Below are positions 1-13,125 of a stretch of 64,000 bases of DNA, piece by piece. Both the position numbers and the translations under genes were made by a program. Numbering within the stretch: the first letter of the stretch is position 1; each line of letters opens with the position of its first letter. Origin of the DNA: Camarhynchus parvulus. Taxonomy: Eukaryota; Chordata; Aves; Passeriformes; Thraupidae. The notes under the pieces were generated by a model. It ran no database searches. It worked only from the letters and a program-made list of their open reading frames with translations, and was not told the DNA's origin. The DNA lies in assembly GCF_901933205.1 (NCBI RefSeq), contig NC_044573.1, positions 32,671,493-32,735,492 of the forward strand, written 5' to 3'.

Positions 1-383
1 ACATACTCCTATAAATAGATACACCCACACTCAAAAAGCAATAAAAAGATTTTCCTCTTTCAATTAAATGCATTTCTGATATTTGTATCATACAAACTCC
101 AAAGCACTTTTAAATGTGAACACTCCTAATTAATACTGAATAATAGCAACTCCCAAACTGACAACAGTTAATATTTATTTCTTTAACCAATCTAAATAAT
201 TTATCTCAAGTCAGTTTTAATGTTCCAGTTACCCTGCCTCTGAGGATAGGAAAGACATATGATCCCCATGAGGCAGACACAGTTTTACCCATTGTAGGAG
301 ACAACCCTGCATAAGGACTCCCAGGGAAGACTGGCAGTGCTCTTTCAACATGCCTTGCTTTCACTAGATCTCAAGTTGATACT
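1..383. other. AT-rich single-copy DNA, no gene seen
   Basis: I see no reading frame of note, no repeat family and no RNA gene here. The stretch ends where the minus-strand LTR begins. Confidence 0.6.
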
Positions 384-842
384 TGTGGTGGGTTGGCATT
401 GGCTATACACCTGGTGCCCACCACTCTACCATTTCCCTCCTTATCTGGGCAGGGGAGAGAAAATACAGTGAATCATTTGTGAGTCGAGATAAGGACAGGG
501 AGAGATCACTGACCAGTAACTGTCATGGGCAAAACAGGTGAGACATAGGGAAATTATTTTAATTTATTGTCATTCACCTCCAACTAGGGACAATTAGAAA
601 TTGAGCTATTCTTATACCTCTTTCTGGTTGAAGTTGCACAGATTTTTATCCCCTGCTTCTTGACTCTGTTATCCCAGAGGCGCTACCACTGTCACTGACG
701 GCCTTAGCCAGTGGTGGCTTCATCTTGGAGCTGGCTGGCACTGACTTTGTTGGACATGGGAGAAACTTCTGGCAACTTCTCATAGAAGCCAGCCTGTAGC
801 CCACCTGCTACCACAACCTGGCCACACAAACCAAATACTCCA
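384..842 (-). mobile_element. Solo LTR of an avian endogenous retrovirus, shortened centre
   Basis: From memory of avian repeat families, both ends match a common bird LTR read in reverse. The left end has the ggttggcattgg block and the later gagataaggacaggga block. The right end has the cagaggcgctaccact block and the ccacacaaacc block. On the minus strand a TATA-like gataaaaatc lies at 650-641 and an AATAAA at 568-563, in the order expected for an LTR promoter and poly-A signal. The family normally has a long centre built of repeated GC-rich units (ctccagcgtggg type); here that part is missing, so the copy is about 460 bp. No internal retroviral region (gag, pol, env) adjoins it and I see no clean target-site duplication. 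It is most likely an old recombined solo LTR. The end positions are good to a few bases only. Class (ERVL or ERVK) not decided. Confidence 0.72.
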
Positions 843-2949
843 GTTTATGTATTATATTACAGGTTCTAACACAAATTTTGTTAATGCACAGGTATCAAAC
901 TGCTCTTTCCCATGGTGATGCACCAGGTTCACACAAGTGACAGTCTGAGAATGTGGTGCTCCCATTTTTCCAAAAGCTTCTCAACAAGACTGGGCATTTT
1001 TAACAACAGAGTGCCTCTAGGGAATACCCTAGGAATATACCTCAGAAAGGTCTGCCATCTTGCATAACAGAAGTTGATCTCTACATGAAAGAATGTTACA
1101 ACACCATATCAAGTAAAAGATCAGAACTTCAGTTTCTTTACAGAAAAATGAAAGCTAGAGAGTCAATCACACTTTCATTTTCCTACAATGCTCCAGGGTA
1201 ACTGAAAACTTGCACAAGAAGAAAATATAGATAGATATAAATATTTCTTCTGCATGGAGCCACCCACTCAAATGATTAGAAAAAACAAACATCACCAGCA
1301 GTAGTTGTGTAAATAAAGTGTAATAGGTATACTGTGAATACATTTGTACTGCATCCTCCATTTTGTTTTTCTACTTGCAATTACATTACCTGAGCCAACT
1401 TTTTGTATTTAATGTGCCCTTAATAACCAGCTCAAGTTATTTCCTAAAAACTCTCTCATAATCCACAAGACTACACAAGGTCAAAAATTTCAGCTACTGA
1501 ACCACTGCCATCTGAAGCTAGTTTTCCCATCATGAACATCTTCAGTTATCAGATTGCTTTTTCTACGTTTCCATTTTCATTCAGCAAATGAAAATTACAT
1601 GCATCTCTATTTTAATGAGGAAAAAATACAAATTGAAGATTTCATGTCAGAAATACAGTGGTTCAAATAAGACTGTTTTCCTTCCATCTCCCCACTCTTA
1701 ATGCTTATTCCTCTTTTCCCCTGTGTTCATTAAACTGTCCTGTCTATGGTAATATGGATCAAAGTCCGCTCAGAATTACAAAACCCTAATGCAAAATTAT
1801 CTATAAAGAACTTCGTAATGCTGCTTAATTTGCCCATCTTTAGGGCAAGTTGCCCAAGATACAGAGATACCATTCACATATCAGCTTTCCTAATGACTGG
1901 AACTCAGTTCTTAGATTAGTCCATCAGAAAGAATACTCATCAAGGCTGATTTAATCAGGTGTGTCTAAACAGTCTCCAGTCAATGGAGAGAAAAACATTC
2001 ACCAGCGAAGCCTATTCTGATTGCTGAGTCCCTGTGTAGAGGACAAACACCCTCTCCTTGACTGAGTATACCTGGAGCTGATGGAGATATCCTTACTGAG
2101 CTAATGTCAGCATTCACAAAGAGCTCCTGCAGGTTTATCTGCTCACCTCTATTTTTCTTTTTTCAGGCTTTACCATCAGAGGACAAAACTGCTGCCAAAA
2201 CTCATACCCCAGAGGACTTAAGGAATCTTTAAACAATTTCCCTAACTCCAGAGTGTATACATTTAGCTATTCTGAAATTCAGATGCATGGAAACGTCACA
2301 TTCCGTACATCAAAATCTCACTGCAGTGGAGAGGCCCAGGAGATCAAAATCCAACTATAACTAAAAGCTTAGATATAAACACAGAATTTACAAAGTAAAC
2401 TAAAAATCTGAGAATTTGGGAAAAAAATCATATGCACATTTTTTGTTGTGCAGGTGTCAAGCACAGAACTTCATGGGCTCTTAACAGGGGTCCATGCTGT
2501 TGGACATTATGGGTATGTATGTCACTAAAAATTATGATGTTAATGTGGGTATTCACTCATGCATGTGCACTCAAAACCACATTCAGTGACATGAAAATAG
2601 TGTCATTGCATATGTATTTATGACTTTAAGGTGGATTCCTGCATTTTTTGAATTTCTGAAGCAACTAAAGAGTTGAGAAAGGAAGCTGATGCTGTGATGT
2701 TGATCATAGCATCATCCTGGGCATCTGTACTGTGGTACAGGAAAAAGGCAGGGCCTTGACAACAAGCAGCAGTGTCACTTCTTTCCAGAACACAGTCTTT
2801 CTGATTGAACATATCAAAAACACAGGCAAGATGTGTAAAGGAAAAAGAAATCACAAAGAATGGACACTAACATCTGTGCAATAAAAGATTACTCTCTAGG
2901 CTTCGTTACTTCCTTGGTTCCTTTGATATTTGAGGGCATCACATACTCA
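843..2949. other. AT-rich single-copy DNA, no gene seen
   Basis: Frames here are at most 78 codons and show no recognisable domain. No repeat family was recognised. Nothing suggests an exon with good splice signals on both sides. Confidence 0.55.
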
Positions 2950-3160
2950 CAAAACATCGACCCTCACAGCAACCCACGTGGGTGAGAAGCACTCCTCTCA
3001 CTACTCAGCGGGGACAGGAGGTAAGAGACGAGAAGAACAGGGAGGAGGGAGTCTGATGCAGCCTGGAAGATGGCACTGAGAGGTTCGGTCATCTGACCAA
3101 CCTGAGATGAGAACTGAGGAGCCAGAGCACAGCTCCTCATTCGGCTCCTGAAGACAGAAC
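2950..3160 (-). repeat. MIR-like SINE remnant
   Basis: Read in reverse, the stretch follows the MIR consensus in order. It has a ccctcacagcaaccc block (MIR: cctcacaacaaccc), then a gagaggttcggtcatctg block (MIR: gagaggttaagtaacttg), then a gaggagccagagc block (MIR: gtggcagagcc). About 40 extra purine-rich bases lie between the first and second blocks, so an insertion or local expansion is likely. MIR is an ancient tRNA-derived SINE shared by amniotes and kept in birds only as diverged copies. The match is from memory of the consensus; ends are approximate. Confidence 0.55.
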
Positions 3161-6100
3161 CAGGGACTCAGTCAAGCAAGACTTGCAAGTTAAGGCCTGT
3201 AAGTACCAAGGGAAAGGACTTCTGATCACTCTAAATCCTGAGGGAAGCACCACCTTTCCACATTTTTCATGAATATTTCCATGAATATTTCTTTCCACAG
3301 CCATAATTGTCAACTGAACTAGATTTTCCTATGGCACATGGAGAGGGAGTTCCCCACAATTAGGAAGACTACATAAAATTTATTTTCCTTATTTGAATAT
3401 ATATAACATCTAATTTCCTGATTGCCATATGTCATACAACTATGTTCAGAAACACCAAAATAGGAAAACATACCGGTCATAAACTGTTCTTTTCAAAACA
3501 TACCACCAGCTAGAGCATAGTATTAAAGTTAATTTTAACATAATCTGAAATAGGATAAGAATAAGGAGCACATTTCCCAAGTTACGTATATTTTCAAGTT
3601 TAAGATATTCCGAACTAAAATGCATACGTTTTCTAAATTTAAAAGCAACATGCATGGCACATTATATTCTGCCAACACTGCTCATCAATCAAACATTCAG
3701 GGTTTTCCTGGACATACAGAGCTTTCACTGCAATGATTCAGGCAGAGTTAAATATAAATTTTTACCTTGAACCAAAGAGAGGACTTAATAGTTGGTAGTG
3801 AAGGATTACTTTCAAATTCTTCTTTTAACTCATTTCTCATCTTCAGTCACATTTTCTCTGAACTTTAAGAATGAATGTGGTCTATTCAGTTTAAGGAAAA
3901 CTGGATGGATAAATCAACAGCATCACACATTTTGCATCAGACCAAATATTGATCCATGAAGAGTTATTTCTGAAGATTATTAGAAATGGAAAGCTTCTAT
4001 GTGTTCTTTTTTTGTAACCCTATTCCTATACAAATTGAAGTTTCGTTTATGATTTTTATGGTTTGGTCTACACTTTCAAAAAATATTCAGGAGAAGTACA
4101 CAAAAATTACCATGCCTTTAGGAATTTTAAAGTATAAATCTGCACTTTTAAACTATAATTAACCATTTCAATACTTATTTCAAATAAAATAATAAGCTAT
4201 TTTCTGATTTATGTTTAACATGTTTTTCAAAGAAATGAAAATAAAAAATTCAAAAATTTGGGAATCTCAATTCCACCAAAAATTTAAGGATCTGACCTCT
4301 CAGACTCAGATACCCAGACTCAGATAAAACCTTTGCAAAAAGGTAAAACCCAGACTCAGATAAAAATGTCATCATTAATGCCCATTCCTGATTTCAAGGA
4401 GAATTAAAAGCACAGAAAACTTCTTTGCAGGATTCTTTACTACATTGTGTACTCTGTTGGGCTTTTTGAGAACTCAGTAAAATTAATAATTTTCAGCTCA
4501 GAAAGACAAGGCACTATGTACCTTAGCTGGAAGATATTTTATTTGTATCTTATTTAAACATTTTCAAAAGGATATAAGACAGGGTTTAGTTTCTGCCCTG
4601 GTAACTTTTTTCAGCTGCTTTGTATGAAGTTTGCTGCTAATAACTAGATAGGATGTAAAGCACTAAGGAACATCAAAAAGCGGTTCTGGGATAAATATGT
4701 TTCACTGCCAACACAGGAACTGAGAGTTTCTGCAAATCTAAGACAGAGTTTGGTTTTCTTTAGCAACTGATGCTTTGTCAATGCTTTTAAACAAGAACAG
4801 TTTCCATAATGCATTCAGTATATTAAATTACCAGTTTAGCTGTCAAGCAGAGTATACTGTCACAAGTCTGTTCTACCTCCCATATGTTCCAAACTTTAAA
4901 GATTTTCCAAATATCTGGTTTGGTCCCAGTGCTGTTCTATCGACAACAGGCCCAAACACAATTTGTAAGGTAATGAAATTACAGGATATGTGACTTTGAT
5001 CTGTTCTCTTCAGTGCACCACACAAACCAGACCCTGAAAAGTACATCTGAAGATAAACAGCTCATAGTGTTGAAACACTGTGCATTTCCAGCATTTCCTG
5101 TGCTGAAACTCAGCCTTGAGTGGGCTAGGTAGATAAATGAACACCATGAAAAGCACAGACAGATCTGCTTGTGAAATGTTAACACTGCCTGTGGGATAAA
5201 CATTCTTACAAGTCAAGACTCCACTGAGGATATATAAATTAAATATATCATTTGGAAAAACAATAAACAAAGATGTTGCACAAACTTAGAGCTGATCTGA
5301 GTAAGTGCAGATCAAGCTGAGTAAAATCTTATGAAGTTACAGAACCTCCTGACACTGCAGCAGTGTCTGCAGACACCTGATGGCACCAGATGTGTCCCAG
5401 TTTCCATGCCACATACATTATGCTACATGTTGTACAGTGAACTGAATGAAAACCTAGATGAAGGCACAGGCCAACACTGATTTCTGCTGAAGTGGTGAGC
5501 AGTGACAGTCTACCTGGGTGAAAAATGCTGGAGAACCACCTCCCTTCCAGAAAACTGGCTGCAGGGAAGTGATGAAGCCCTAAAGCACAGGTACACCCAT
5601 CCAGAGAGAGGCAGTTGGGTCATTCAAAGGACCTGCAAGAAACAGGGACAGCTATTTGTCTTCCCTCAAGCTGACTGGGTAGTGAGAGGGAACAACATTC
5701 CCTCCCAACATCTGCGTCCTTCACATCAGATCCAGGAGATCATTTTCTAGTCTTTCTCAAGCCAGTCAGCAGCAGGAAAGCACTGACTTATACACAAGTA
5801 AGGTAAGGTATCTTCTCCCCACAGAAAGCTTTAATTATCTTAACCTGAATAGTTATATTGGAAGCATCTACATTAAACAATCTGTTTAGTTTATTTAAGT
5901 TGTGATAAGGAGGCATTTAATGCACAGTCTCAGTGTGGGAGACAGTTTCCTCAGACAAACTCACAACAGTTCACATCAGTGGAAGCCGAAGCTGACTAAA
6001 TTCAGGCTAGAAATTTAATCACTACAACACCACACTGAAATGCAGAGGCTTTACCATTGCCTGACACCTTGAAATCAAAGCTAGCTAACTGTTAAGGATG

Positions 6101-7218
6101 TGCTATAACTCAGACACATATTCATGGGCATGACATAGCAACTATTTTGTGGTCTGTTTGAAGCACTGTAAAGGTTATCACAGAAGATCTTGGCTCTACC
6201 TCTGGCCACAGAGCACTTAAATCTATGATGCTACTCATTTTGTTTTCACTTTGTCAGAAGAAAAGATAAAATGAATCAGTCTGGATGTGAACTCAAGTCA
6301 CCAGCCTAAACACATAAGGAAGGCTAAAAAGATAGAAACACTTCATTTGAAGAGATTTTGCTAGGACAGGTTTAAGTCTATTCTACAATGTGAGTGGTTT
6401 GTTTTGTTCAGTTGGTTTTTTTAAGAGGAAAATGGCTGTGTCCTTTTGGATGGCTCCATTCACAAGATGTGCATAAAAAGCAAAGAGATCTTCCTCCTCA
6501 GAAACATTTAATATAGACTAATAAACACAGATTAAATTGATGGAAACTACAGATAAACGAGATAAAAAATAATTACAATAAATTCCCCATAGACTTGAGG
6601 AATGTAGAAATAGTTACCTGGCTCCAGGTGGAAACAATTTCTATTTCCTTTCTGCAACTATTTCTGACATAGTTCAATTACAATATAGGGTAAAATTAAG
6701 GCCTAGTTTAAAGTGATAGGGCATGGCAAAGATATCTTGGAAAATACTTCAAACAGGATTTCTAGCTGGATTCATTTGAAATTTCTCTTTGTTCAGTTTT
6801 ATACTGAGGGTAAGATCATGGCAACAGTAAAAGGAAGAATAGCATAAGAGCATTTGTAGAAGGAAAGGAGTGTCATGAAGAGAGCGTTTGAGTGCTCTCT
6901 GTGCCAGCTTTCCTCTTCAAACCTGAAAAATAAAATTTTGGTGCTTTCATGTTCTCCTAATAGAACTTTTCTTGTCTAGATCATTTGCTGATAGCAATCT
7001 TCCAAACTCTTTATTCTCTCTAACAGTTTTTCTGGCAATTGCTTCCTGAAATTGTCCTACTTAAACAAATAAAAACCAGCCATCTTCTCAGGACCAGAAA
7101 TATTGGATACACAGACACATGACACTGTAAGCAAAGATAGACAGGAAAAAGATTGCAAGCAATCCATCAAGCAAAGCATTCAACAAAACCACAAGAATAG
7201 AGCCACGAGGAATGTTAT
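3161..7218. other. Single-copy DNA with two small local duplications
   Basis: No gene was recognised. An exact 12-bp tandem pair (catgaatatttc) lies at 3268-3291. The word cagactcagata occurs three times at 4301-4312, 4315-4326 and 4351-4362. An 82-codon frame at 5502-5750 (plus) resembles nothing I know. The stretch ends at the solo LTR. Confidence 0.55.
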
Positions 7219-7812
7219 TGTGCTGGTTTTGGCTGGAGTACAGTTGGTTTTCTTCACAGTGGCTCATATGGGGCTGTGTTTTGGATTTGTGCTGAACATG
7301 GTGATGATAATATAGAGCTGTTTTTGTTATTGCTGAGCAGGGCTTACACAGAGCCAAGACCTTTGCTGCTTGTCCTACAGTCCCACTGGTGAGGAGGCTG
7401 GGGGTGTATGGGAAGATACAGCTGGGATAGGTGGCCCAAACTGACCAAAGGGATATCCCAGGCCATATGACATCATGCTAAGGATAAAAAAGGGGAGGGG
7501 GGAGATGAAGAAGAGGAACATCTCAGTGATGCCATTTGTCTTGTCAAGTCACTGTTACTTGTTATGGGGTCCTGCTCCCCTGGAGATGGCTGAACACCTC
7601 CCTGCCCATGGGAAGTGGTGAATTAATTCCTTGTTTTGCTTTGCTTGTGTGTGTGACTTTTCCTTTCCCTATTAAACTGTTTTTGTCTCAACTCATGAGT
7701 TTTCTCACTTTTACCCTTCCCATTCTCTCTCCATTCTCACTCCATCTCCACGTGGGGGAGAGAGTGAGTGGCTGCCTGGGGCTTGGCTGCTGACTGGGGT
7801 TAAACCATGACA
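7219..7812 (+). mobile_element. Solo LTR of an avian ERV (full-length, tg...ca ends)
   Basis: The element starts tgtgctggttttggctgg and ends ggggttaaaccatgaca. Both ends match a very common bird LTR whose consensus begins tgtcctggtttcggctgg and ends ttaaaccacaaca. Inside, in order, are the gtgctgtgttttggat-like block, the ccaaactgaccaaaggga block (7439-7453 region), the catatgacatcatgc block, a TATA-like aggataaaaa at 7481-7490 followed by a G-run, an ATTAAA poly-A-type signal at 7671-7676, and the tctcaactcatgag block. At about 594 bp it is close to full length. There is no retroviral internal region on either side, so it is a solo LTR. The five bases on each side do not form a clear duplication, so the insertion is not very recent or one end is slightly misplaced. 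No protein is encoded; the overlapping 85-codon frame at 7536-7793 is incidental. Confidence 0.85.
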
Positions 7813-10474
7813 GTGGCTCAGTGAAAGCTTCAGGAATGGACATGTGAAGAGAAGGAACTACTCTTCCTTGAAGTACTCTCCTGTACTCTAAACATTTACA
7901 GCCACAGCTTTTCTTAAGCCAAGCATGCTTTCACTCATTTACTAATTCTGCAGGGAACACTGCCAGGAATTTGCGTGATGTTTCAATACGCACAATGGTC
8001 TGTGGCAAGGATTTCCACTGATTAACAACACATGACGTAGAGGACTGGCTGTTCCAATTTGCTTTGCATTTATCACCCACAAATTTAGCATGAATCCTTT
8101 ACCAACATTCAACAGCTGTAACACTCTTAGGAAGGATAAACACTACTGAAGTCTAATGTCCTACTCTGTCCTCACCTAGTTTTGGCCGAATTAGACAAGT
8201 AATAGCAAAACAATCCGAATCACTCATCCAAAATGCTTCCTGCAGGATTCCTGAGAAATCATCCCCTTGCCTAGAGTTTCCCACCTTCCTCTAGAACAGG
8301 TATCATGAGCTCCACCAGCCACAGGCAGCCCACCAGGACCCAGACTGGGACACTTCTGTCACCTATCAAGGGAGAGGCATCCTTCCTGTGATAATCATAA
8401 TCTCTTTCTCAGAGACAAATCCAGTGAATGAGTGTTAGGAATAGCCTGCCTTGCTCTAATAAAACAGTCACACCATAAGTACATTAAAGAATGATAGCCT
8501 CCTTTATTGCCACATGAATCAGGAAGACAAAATCTGTACCCACTGACAGACCCTGCTTCTGCCAAGTTTGAATGCTGTGCTGTTATTTATTTAACTTTGG
8601 TCCTTGCAAAGTAAACAGATACACAATTCTGGTTACACATATCTTTCACTGGGTTAGGGAAAATTAGAAACAGATGGTTGCAATACTAAGTGTACCTGTA
8701 AAAAACAAACACTCTGTTCTAAGGGTCTGGTTCAGAGCTATCTGAAATCAAGAGAGGAGCTTTCACCAGGAGTCTGAAGGGGCAGCACACCATGCTGTGA
8801 GCTCTTGGTGACTGTGTCCAAAGCATTCAGCCATGGGTGAATGGGCTGGTGCCCCCCTTAGCACACAGGGCATGCATCCTCCTGGGTGATGCGCCCTGCG
8901 CACTTGCACTAATGGCAGGCAGGAAGGAACACATCCACACCTCTGGTGTCTCAGTGGGTTGCGTTCCTCAGGAGGGAGTCTGCTGATGGTTGAGCAAGTG
9001 TAAACCACAGACAGGACTCCTCACCCTTCACAGAATTTAGCATCCCTGCAGGTGTGAAGCTGGAGAACAATTTTGCAAATATAGTGAAAAGAAAGCAAAG
9101 GAGGTGGCTCCCCAACTTTGGAGTGACGCTGACAAACTTCCACAGCTACACAGCCCAAAACAAATAGACTTAAGTAACTGTCCTGGTAACAACTTCAGCA
9201 AAAGACTCCATAAGCTTTTTTAAGGATTCCACTAATTAAAATAATTTTGGCAGTCTTCCTCCATTTCCCAGTTAAACCTTACTCCTCATTTTTCTGTCAG
9301 CAAAGAGTAAGGCAGATGTTAATAAAAGAGAAATGTTCACAAAGTGCTACATTTCCTTCAATCAGAAAGCAAAAGCACAGATAAGGTATGAGTCCCACTA
9401 AATCAAGACCTACAATTAAAGAAACTGTTGTCTGCAGTCCATAGCCAATTTGTGTTTACATGGCAATTTTATCCAGCTTGTCACCTCATCAGCTTTCAGA
9501 ACATATATTTCAGAGAATTCATTGCATAGTTACATTAAGCTGTGTCCTCAATTATTTCCCTTAGATAGCATTAATAGGTCATATTATAAAGATCCCATTT
9601 TTTTCCTGGCTAATGACTAAATAAAAGTTCTTTATGTAACCCAACATATTCATGTTTAAAAACATTTTGATTGCATCTAGAAAGATTCCAGAAATTAATT
9701 TGAAAACAATTCTCTGAGTTCCATGCTGCCTTTATGATTTTGCAAGAATTTGCAATCAATTTAAATTAGCATTTAGACTTAAAATGTAATGTATCATAAT
9801 CCAATCTCAATCTCTTAAAAATAATTAAAATTATTGAAGAAGACAAGCTACTATTTTTTTCATTTCATCTAGGAGGGTTTTTTCTGTTCATTAATAGTAT
9901 AGATACATATGCTGTCCATTCAAAGATGGGAAAATTGATGAAAAGTAATTAACAGCACAAATTAAGTTTTGCTATCACTCTGAAATGAAATAACTATCAC
10001 TAGACGCTAATTAACTGGCAAGTATAAGGAAAGACTGTCTGACAAGGGCATTCAGGGAAAAAAGTACCAAGTTCTTTTAAGTAAAATCATTCCATTTTTA
10101 TGTGCTGCATGCTTCGCGCTCCCCTAGACAAGATCTCTGCGTAAGCACAGAGTGGATGTTTCTCTCCTCCTCAGCAGAAGATAAAGAAGGGCCAAAGAGT
10201 ATGTGTAATGTCAGTCTCATTTCTAAGTCAAATTCAGCCAGCTATGAGCATAATTCTCAATGTGAAGTCTTGATGATGCATTACTTTAATCATAGTCTCG
10301 GTTTTGTTTCTTCTTCCTCTCACAGATATGACCTACATGTCAGGCTGAATTCTGGGTATCTTCTCCATATGCTAAATTATGCAAACCATTGCATTTTCTT
10401 TGAGCTTCCTGACATACCTTTACATCTACAGCAAAAAAAAATGGTGCTCCCTCCTTCTTTCCCCCACCCCACCT

Positions 10475-10475
<1 letters not shown>
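7813..10475. other. Single-copy DNA with an AT-rich, homeobox-word-rich part
   Basis: No gene was recognised. A modestly GC-richer part at 8740-9010 is open on the minus strand for 81 codons without recognisable content. From about 9420 to 9990 the sequence is complex, AT-rich and full of taatta/attaat-type words, which is the look of a conserved non-coding element. That is inference from appearance only. Confidence 0.45.

Positions 10476-10509
<34 letters not shown>
10476..10509. repeat. Poly-A tract, 34 bases
   Basis: This is an uninterrupted run of A after a pyrimidine-rich stretch, with a further A9 at 10433-10441. I cannot assign an upstream retroposon, so a source element is not shown. 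The run creates the lysine repeat in the 187-codon frame 10102-10665. Confidence 0.95.
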
Positions 10510-10513
<4 letters not shown>

Positions 10514-12780
10514 GGCTGTCAGGAGCAGTGGCTGTCATTATTTCTATGCATGATCTAAGGGACAGCAGCCAACATGGCAGGGGGATGTTCTGTGCTCTCC
10601 CTAAAAGGAAGGGAACAAAAGCAAGACACTGGTTCGAAGATTTTTCAGACCTTTCTAATCCTTAAAGGAACTGCAGGATTCAACCATATAAAAAAAAAAA
10701 AAGCAGCCAAGTTCAGAGGAAGGGGTATGAACTGATGTGCCATGCCTTTTGGCTAATTTGCCACAGCTGCTTTGCAGTACATATGGATGAACTAGGAAAA
10801 TATATGGACAGTTTCTTCAGTAATTTGCTTAAATAAAATAGATAATTGGTATAAATGCTAAAAGAGGAAAGAAAATTCTTGCTCTATTTCTGAGCCACTT
10901 CCTTCCCCCTATAATCCCATATTCCCAAGACTCTGAGGGTAGAAACGCAGCCAGTGCAGCTGCCAGGACACAGCTGAGGGGTAAGAGCAAAAGGCAAGGG
11001 CAAACGCAGGCAATGCAGTCTCAAAATCTACTGACAGGAGGCAAAAAGCCACATTTCCTACAGGCTCCTTCCTTGTTTATGTCTAGGAGGTTGTCTGAGA
11101 CTAAAGGCTACTACCTCCCCTGTCACTTTTAGAATGTTATGTGTCTTCCTCTTCTTCCACTCATGTATTTTATATTTAATTTTCCAATAAATTACATATG
11201 TTGATAATAGAAAACACAAGTTACACAATGTGGATTCCCAAATCCTTGGAATTAATTAGTACTTCACTGAAGGGCCATTTAAGAAAAATGGACTTTTATT
11301 ACTATGACCAATCAGAGCAGTGCTGTTTACAGTAAGGGTATATTGTGGATGCCTCAAAACTGCTTTTGCAATATAGAAGAAAAATTGGCAGCAAAAGGCA
11401 CATATTGGCTTGCATCCATGCTGTTCCAGGTTGGTTATATTTACACTGCTCTGTAGAAAGCAGGCCCCAGTGGATATGTGGAAAATATGTCAATATATCT
11501 GTGTTCAGCAGCCAGAGTTTCCTCTAAAACAGAACAAGTTGTTTTTGTGCCAAGAGGAGGCCATAAGACAGCTGACACTGGACAGTCACAGAGCTGGGGC
11601 CACGGTGCAAAACAGAGATTGAGCCAAACTGAGAGCATAAACATATCCACAAAATGTATGTCACACACTCACTCGTGTAAATCACTTCAGGAGACTTTGG
11701 AAGGACATCAATAACATCAAAAATAATTTGTAACCTAATCACTGTGTGGGCATTTACCACCACAGCACACAGTACCCAGGGTCATGGTAAGGGAATTAGT
11801 AAGATATGAAGCTTTTCCATCTGCTTTCATTTTGCTTACTTTCTACAACAGCAATACTTGGTGCACACTGAGTTTTGCTGTCCTCTGTCCATGTGCACAT
11901 GCAGTTCTGTGGGTCTTAAATACAGAGGCAGAAAAGAAAACCAACAGAAATCATTGAGACAACAATATACAGCAGGAATATGAAGAGTATCACATTAGGC
12001 AAAGCTGTTACTTCTTTTTTGGTTGCTTTTAAATCAGCAGCATTTCACTGTGCCTCTTTCTAATTAATATTTTTCCATAACAGGTTTTATTTGTTGTGAT
12101 TTAAATGATTTAATTCTTTACAATATTTAAGATATTTTATACAATACAAATGTCTCTCTGAGTCCCTGCTCTTTGTTTAAATTCAGAGAATTTAAGAATC
12201 AGTCTAGCAGTTAACAAGACTGCACTCAAGAAGTAAACCAGCAAGAATCCTGTTCTCACTGGACCACTATTTAAACTGATGTTTATTTTGGCACCGGTGG
12301 TTATGGTATGTCTCTGTTAACATAACTGTGATCAATAAATGGACAACAAAGTTCTCTTGCAGGAGCCATCCATCTGCTACTTGCTGTTAAGGTATTGATT
12401 TGTATTCTGTATGTGTAGCCACATTACTACACGCTTTACATAATACAAGGATGCAATTAGTGAAGCTAGGAGCTAAACCTTCATTTGTCTCATAGGTGGG
12501 GCAAATAAAAATAATGGACTAGTGACATTCATACACAAGCAATATTATTGCTTCCATCTCTCTATTTTGATGCCAAGGAAAATACATCCACATAAAACAT
12601 ACCTCGCAGTATCTTGAGAACAACAAAAGGTTTCAGAAGTTATGGTATTGTAATAACTTCCCTTTCAGAAAGTTGATTAGACAATCTTAATAGGAAGTAC
12701 AGAGTTTCAACAACAACAAAAAATCCTCTGCCTCATTTAATGAGATCATTTAATGAAGAGCACTCAATTACAGTTTTATG
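10510..12780. other. Single-copy DNA, no gene seen
   Basis: Several overlapping short frames on both strands at 11300-11760 (60-79 codons) have no recognisable content. A short A12 run lies near 10690. No repeat family was recognised. Confidence 0.5.
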
Positions 12781-13125
12781 AAGACTTCCTCACGTCCCTT
12801 TAATTGCTCTTTCCCTGTCTAATTAACCTCTTGAATGCCAACCTAGCTTTCTTTCTGGCATGCCCATCACTGTGCCTTTTAAGTGTGATCCAGTTGCTCC
12901 CAGCAATAGCAGGGGGCACAGCACCCACGTTGTGCGCGATCCCCCCGCGGAGCACCCTGCAGGTGGCACCTGTGTGGGCCAGCCGCCCCTCTGCCGAGCC
13001 ACCACACGCACACACTGCCTCGCCAATGGCCATGTGCTGTGCCCTCTGGCCTCAGCAGACTTTTGTGACTGAACTATTGAATGGAAAGAGCAACAATTCA
13101 TCATATTAATTAATATATTTAGAAA
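12781..13125. promoter_or_regulatory. CpG-rich spike inside AT-rich flanks, candidate regulatory element
   Basis: Bases from about 12890 to 13065 are strongly GC-rich and carry about ten CpG dinucleotides, including gtgcgcgatcc and ccccgcgg. The neighbourhood is AT-rich with almost no CpG. The flanks contain homeobox-like words (ctaattaacc before it; atattaattaatat after it). An 11-bp inverted pair, ttgctctttcc at 12802-12812 and ggaaagagcaa at 13083-13093, brackets the spike. A short CpG-rich core between AT-rich flanks can mark an enhancer or a minor promoter. Overlapping frames on both strands (up to 101 codons) look like by-products of the GC content. No transcript evidence can be read from the sequence. 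Confidence 0.3.

Noticed and set aside
10102..10665. 187-codon frame, longest in the window
   Set aside because: Its middle is a run of lysines made by the 34-base poly-A tract; the rest has no recognisable domain and no coding-like composition.
12802..13093. Inverted 11-bp words around the CpG-rich spike as terminal repeats of a DNA transposon
   Set aside because: Too short, no target-site duplication seen, and no transposase or known family between them.
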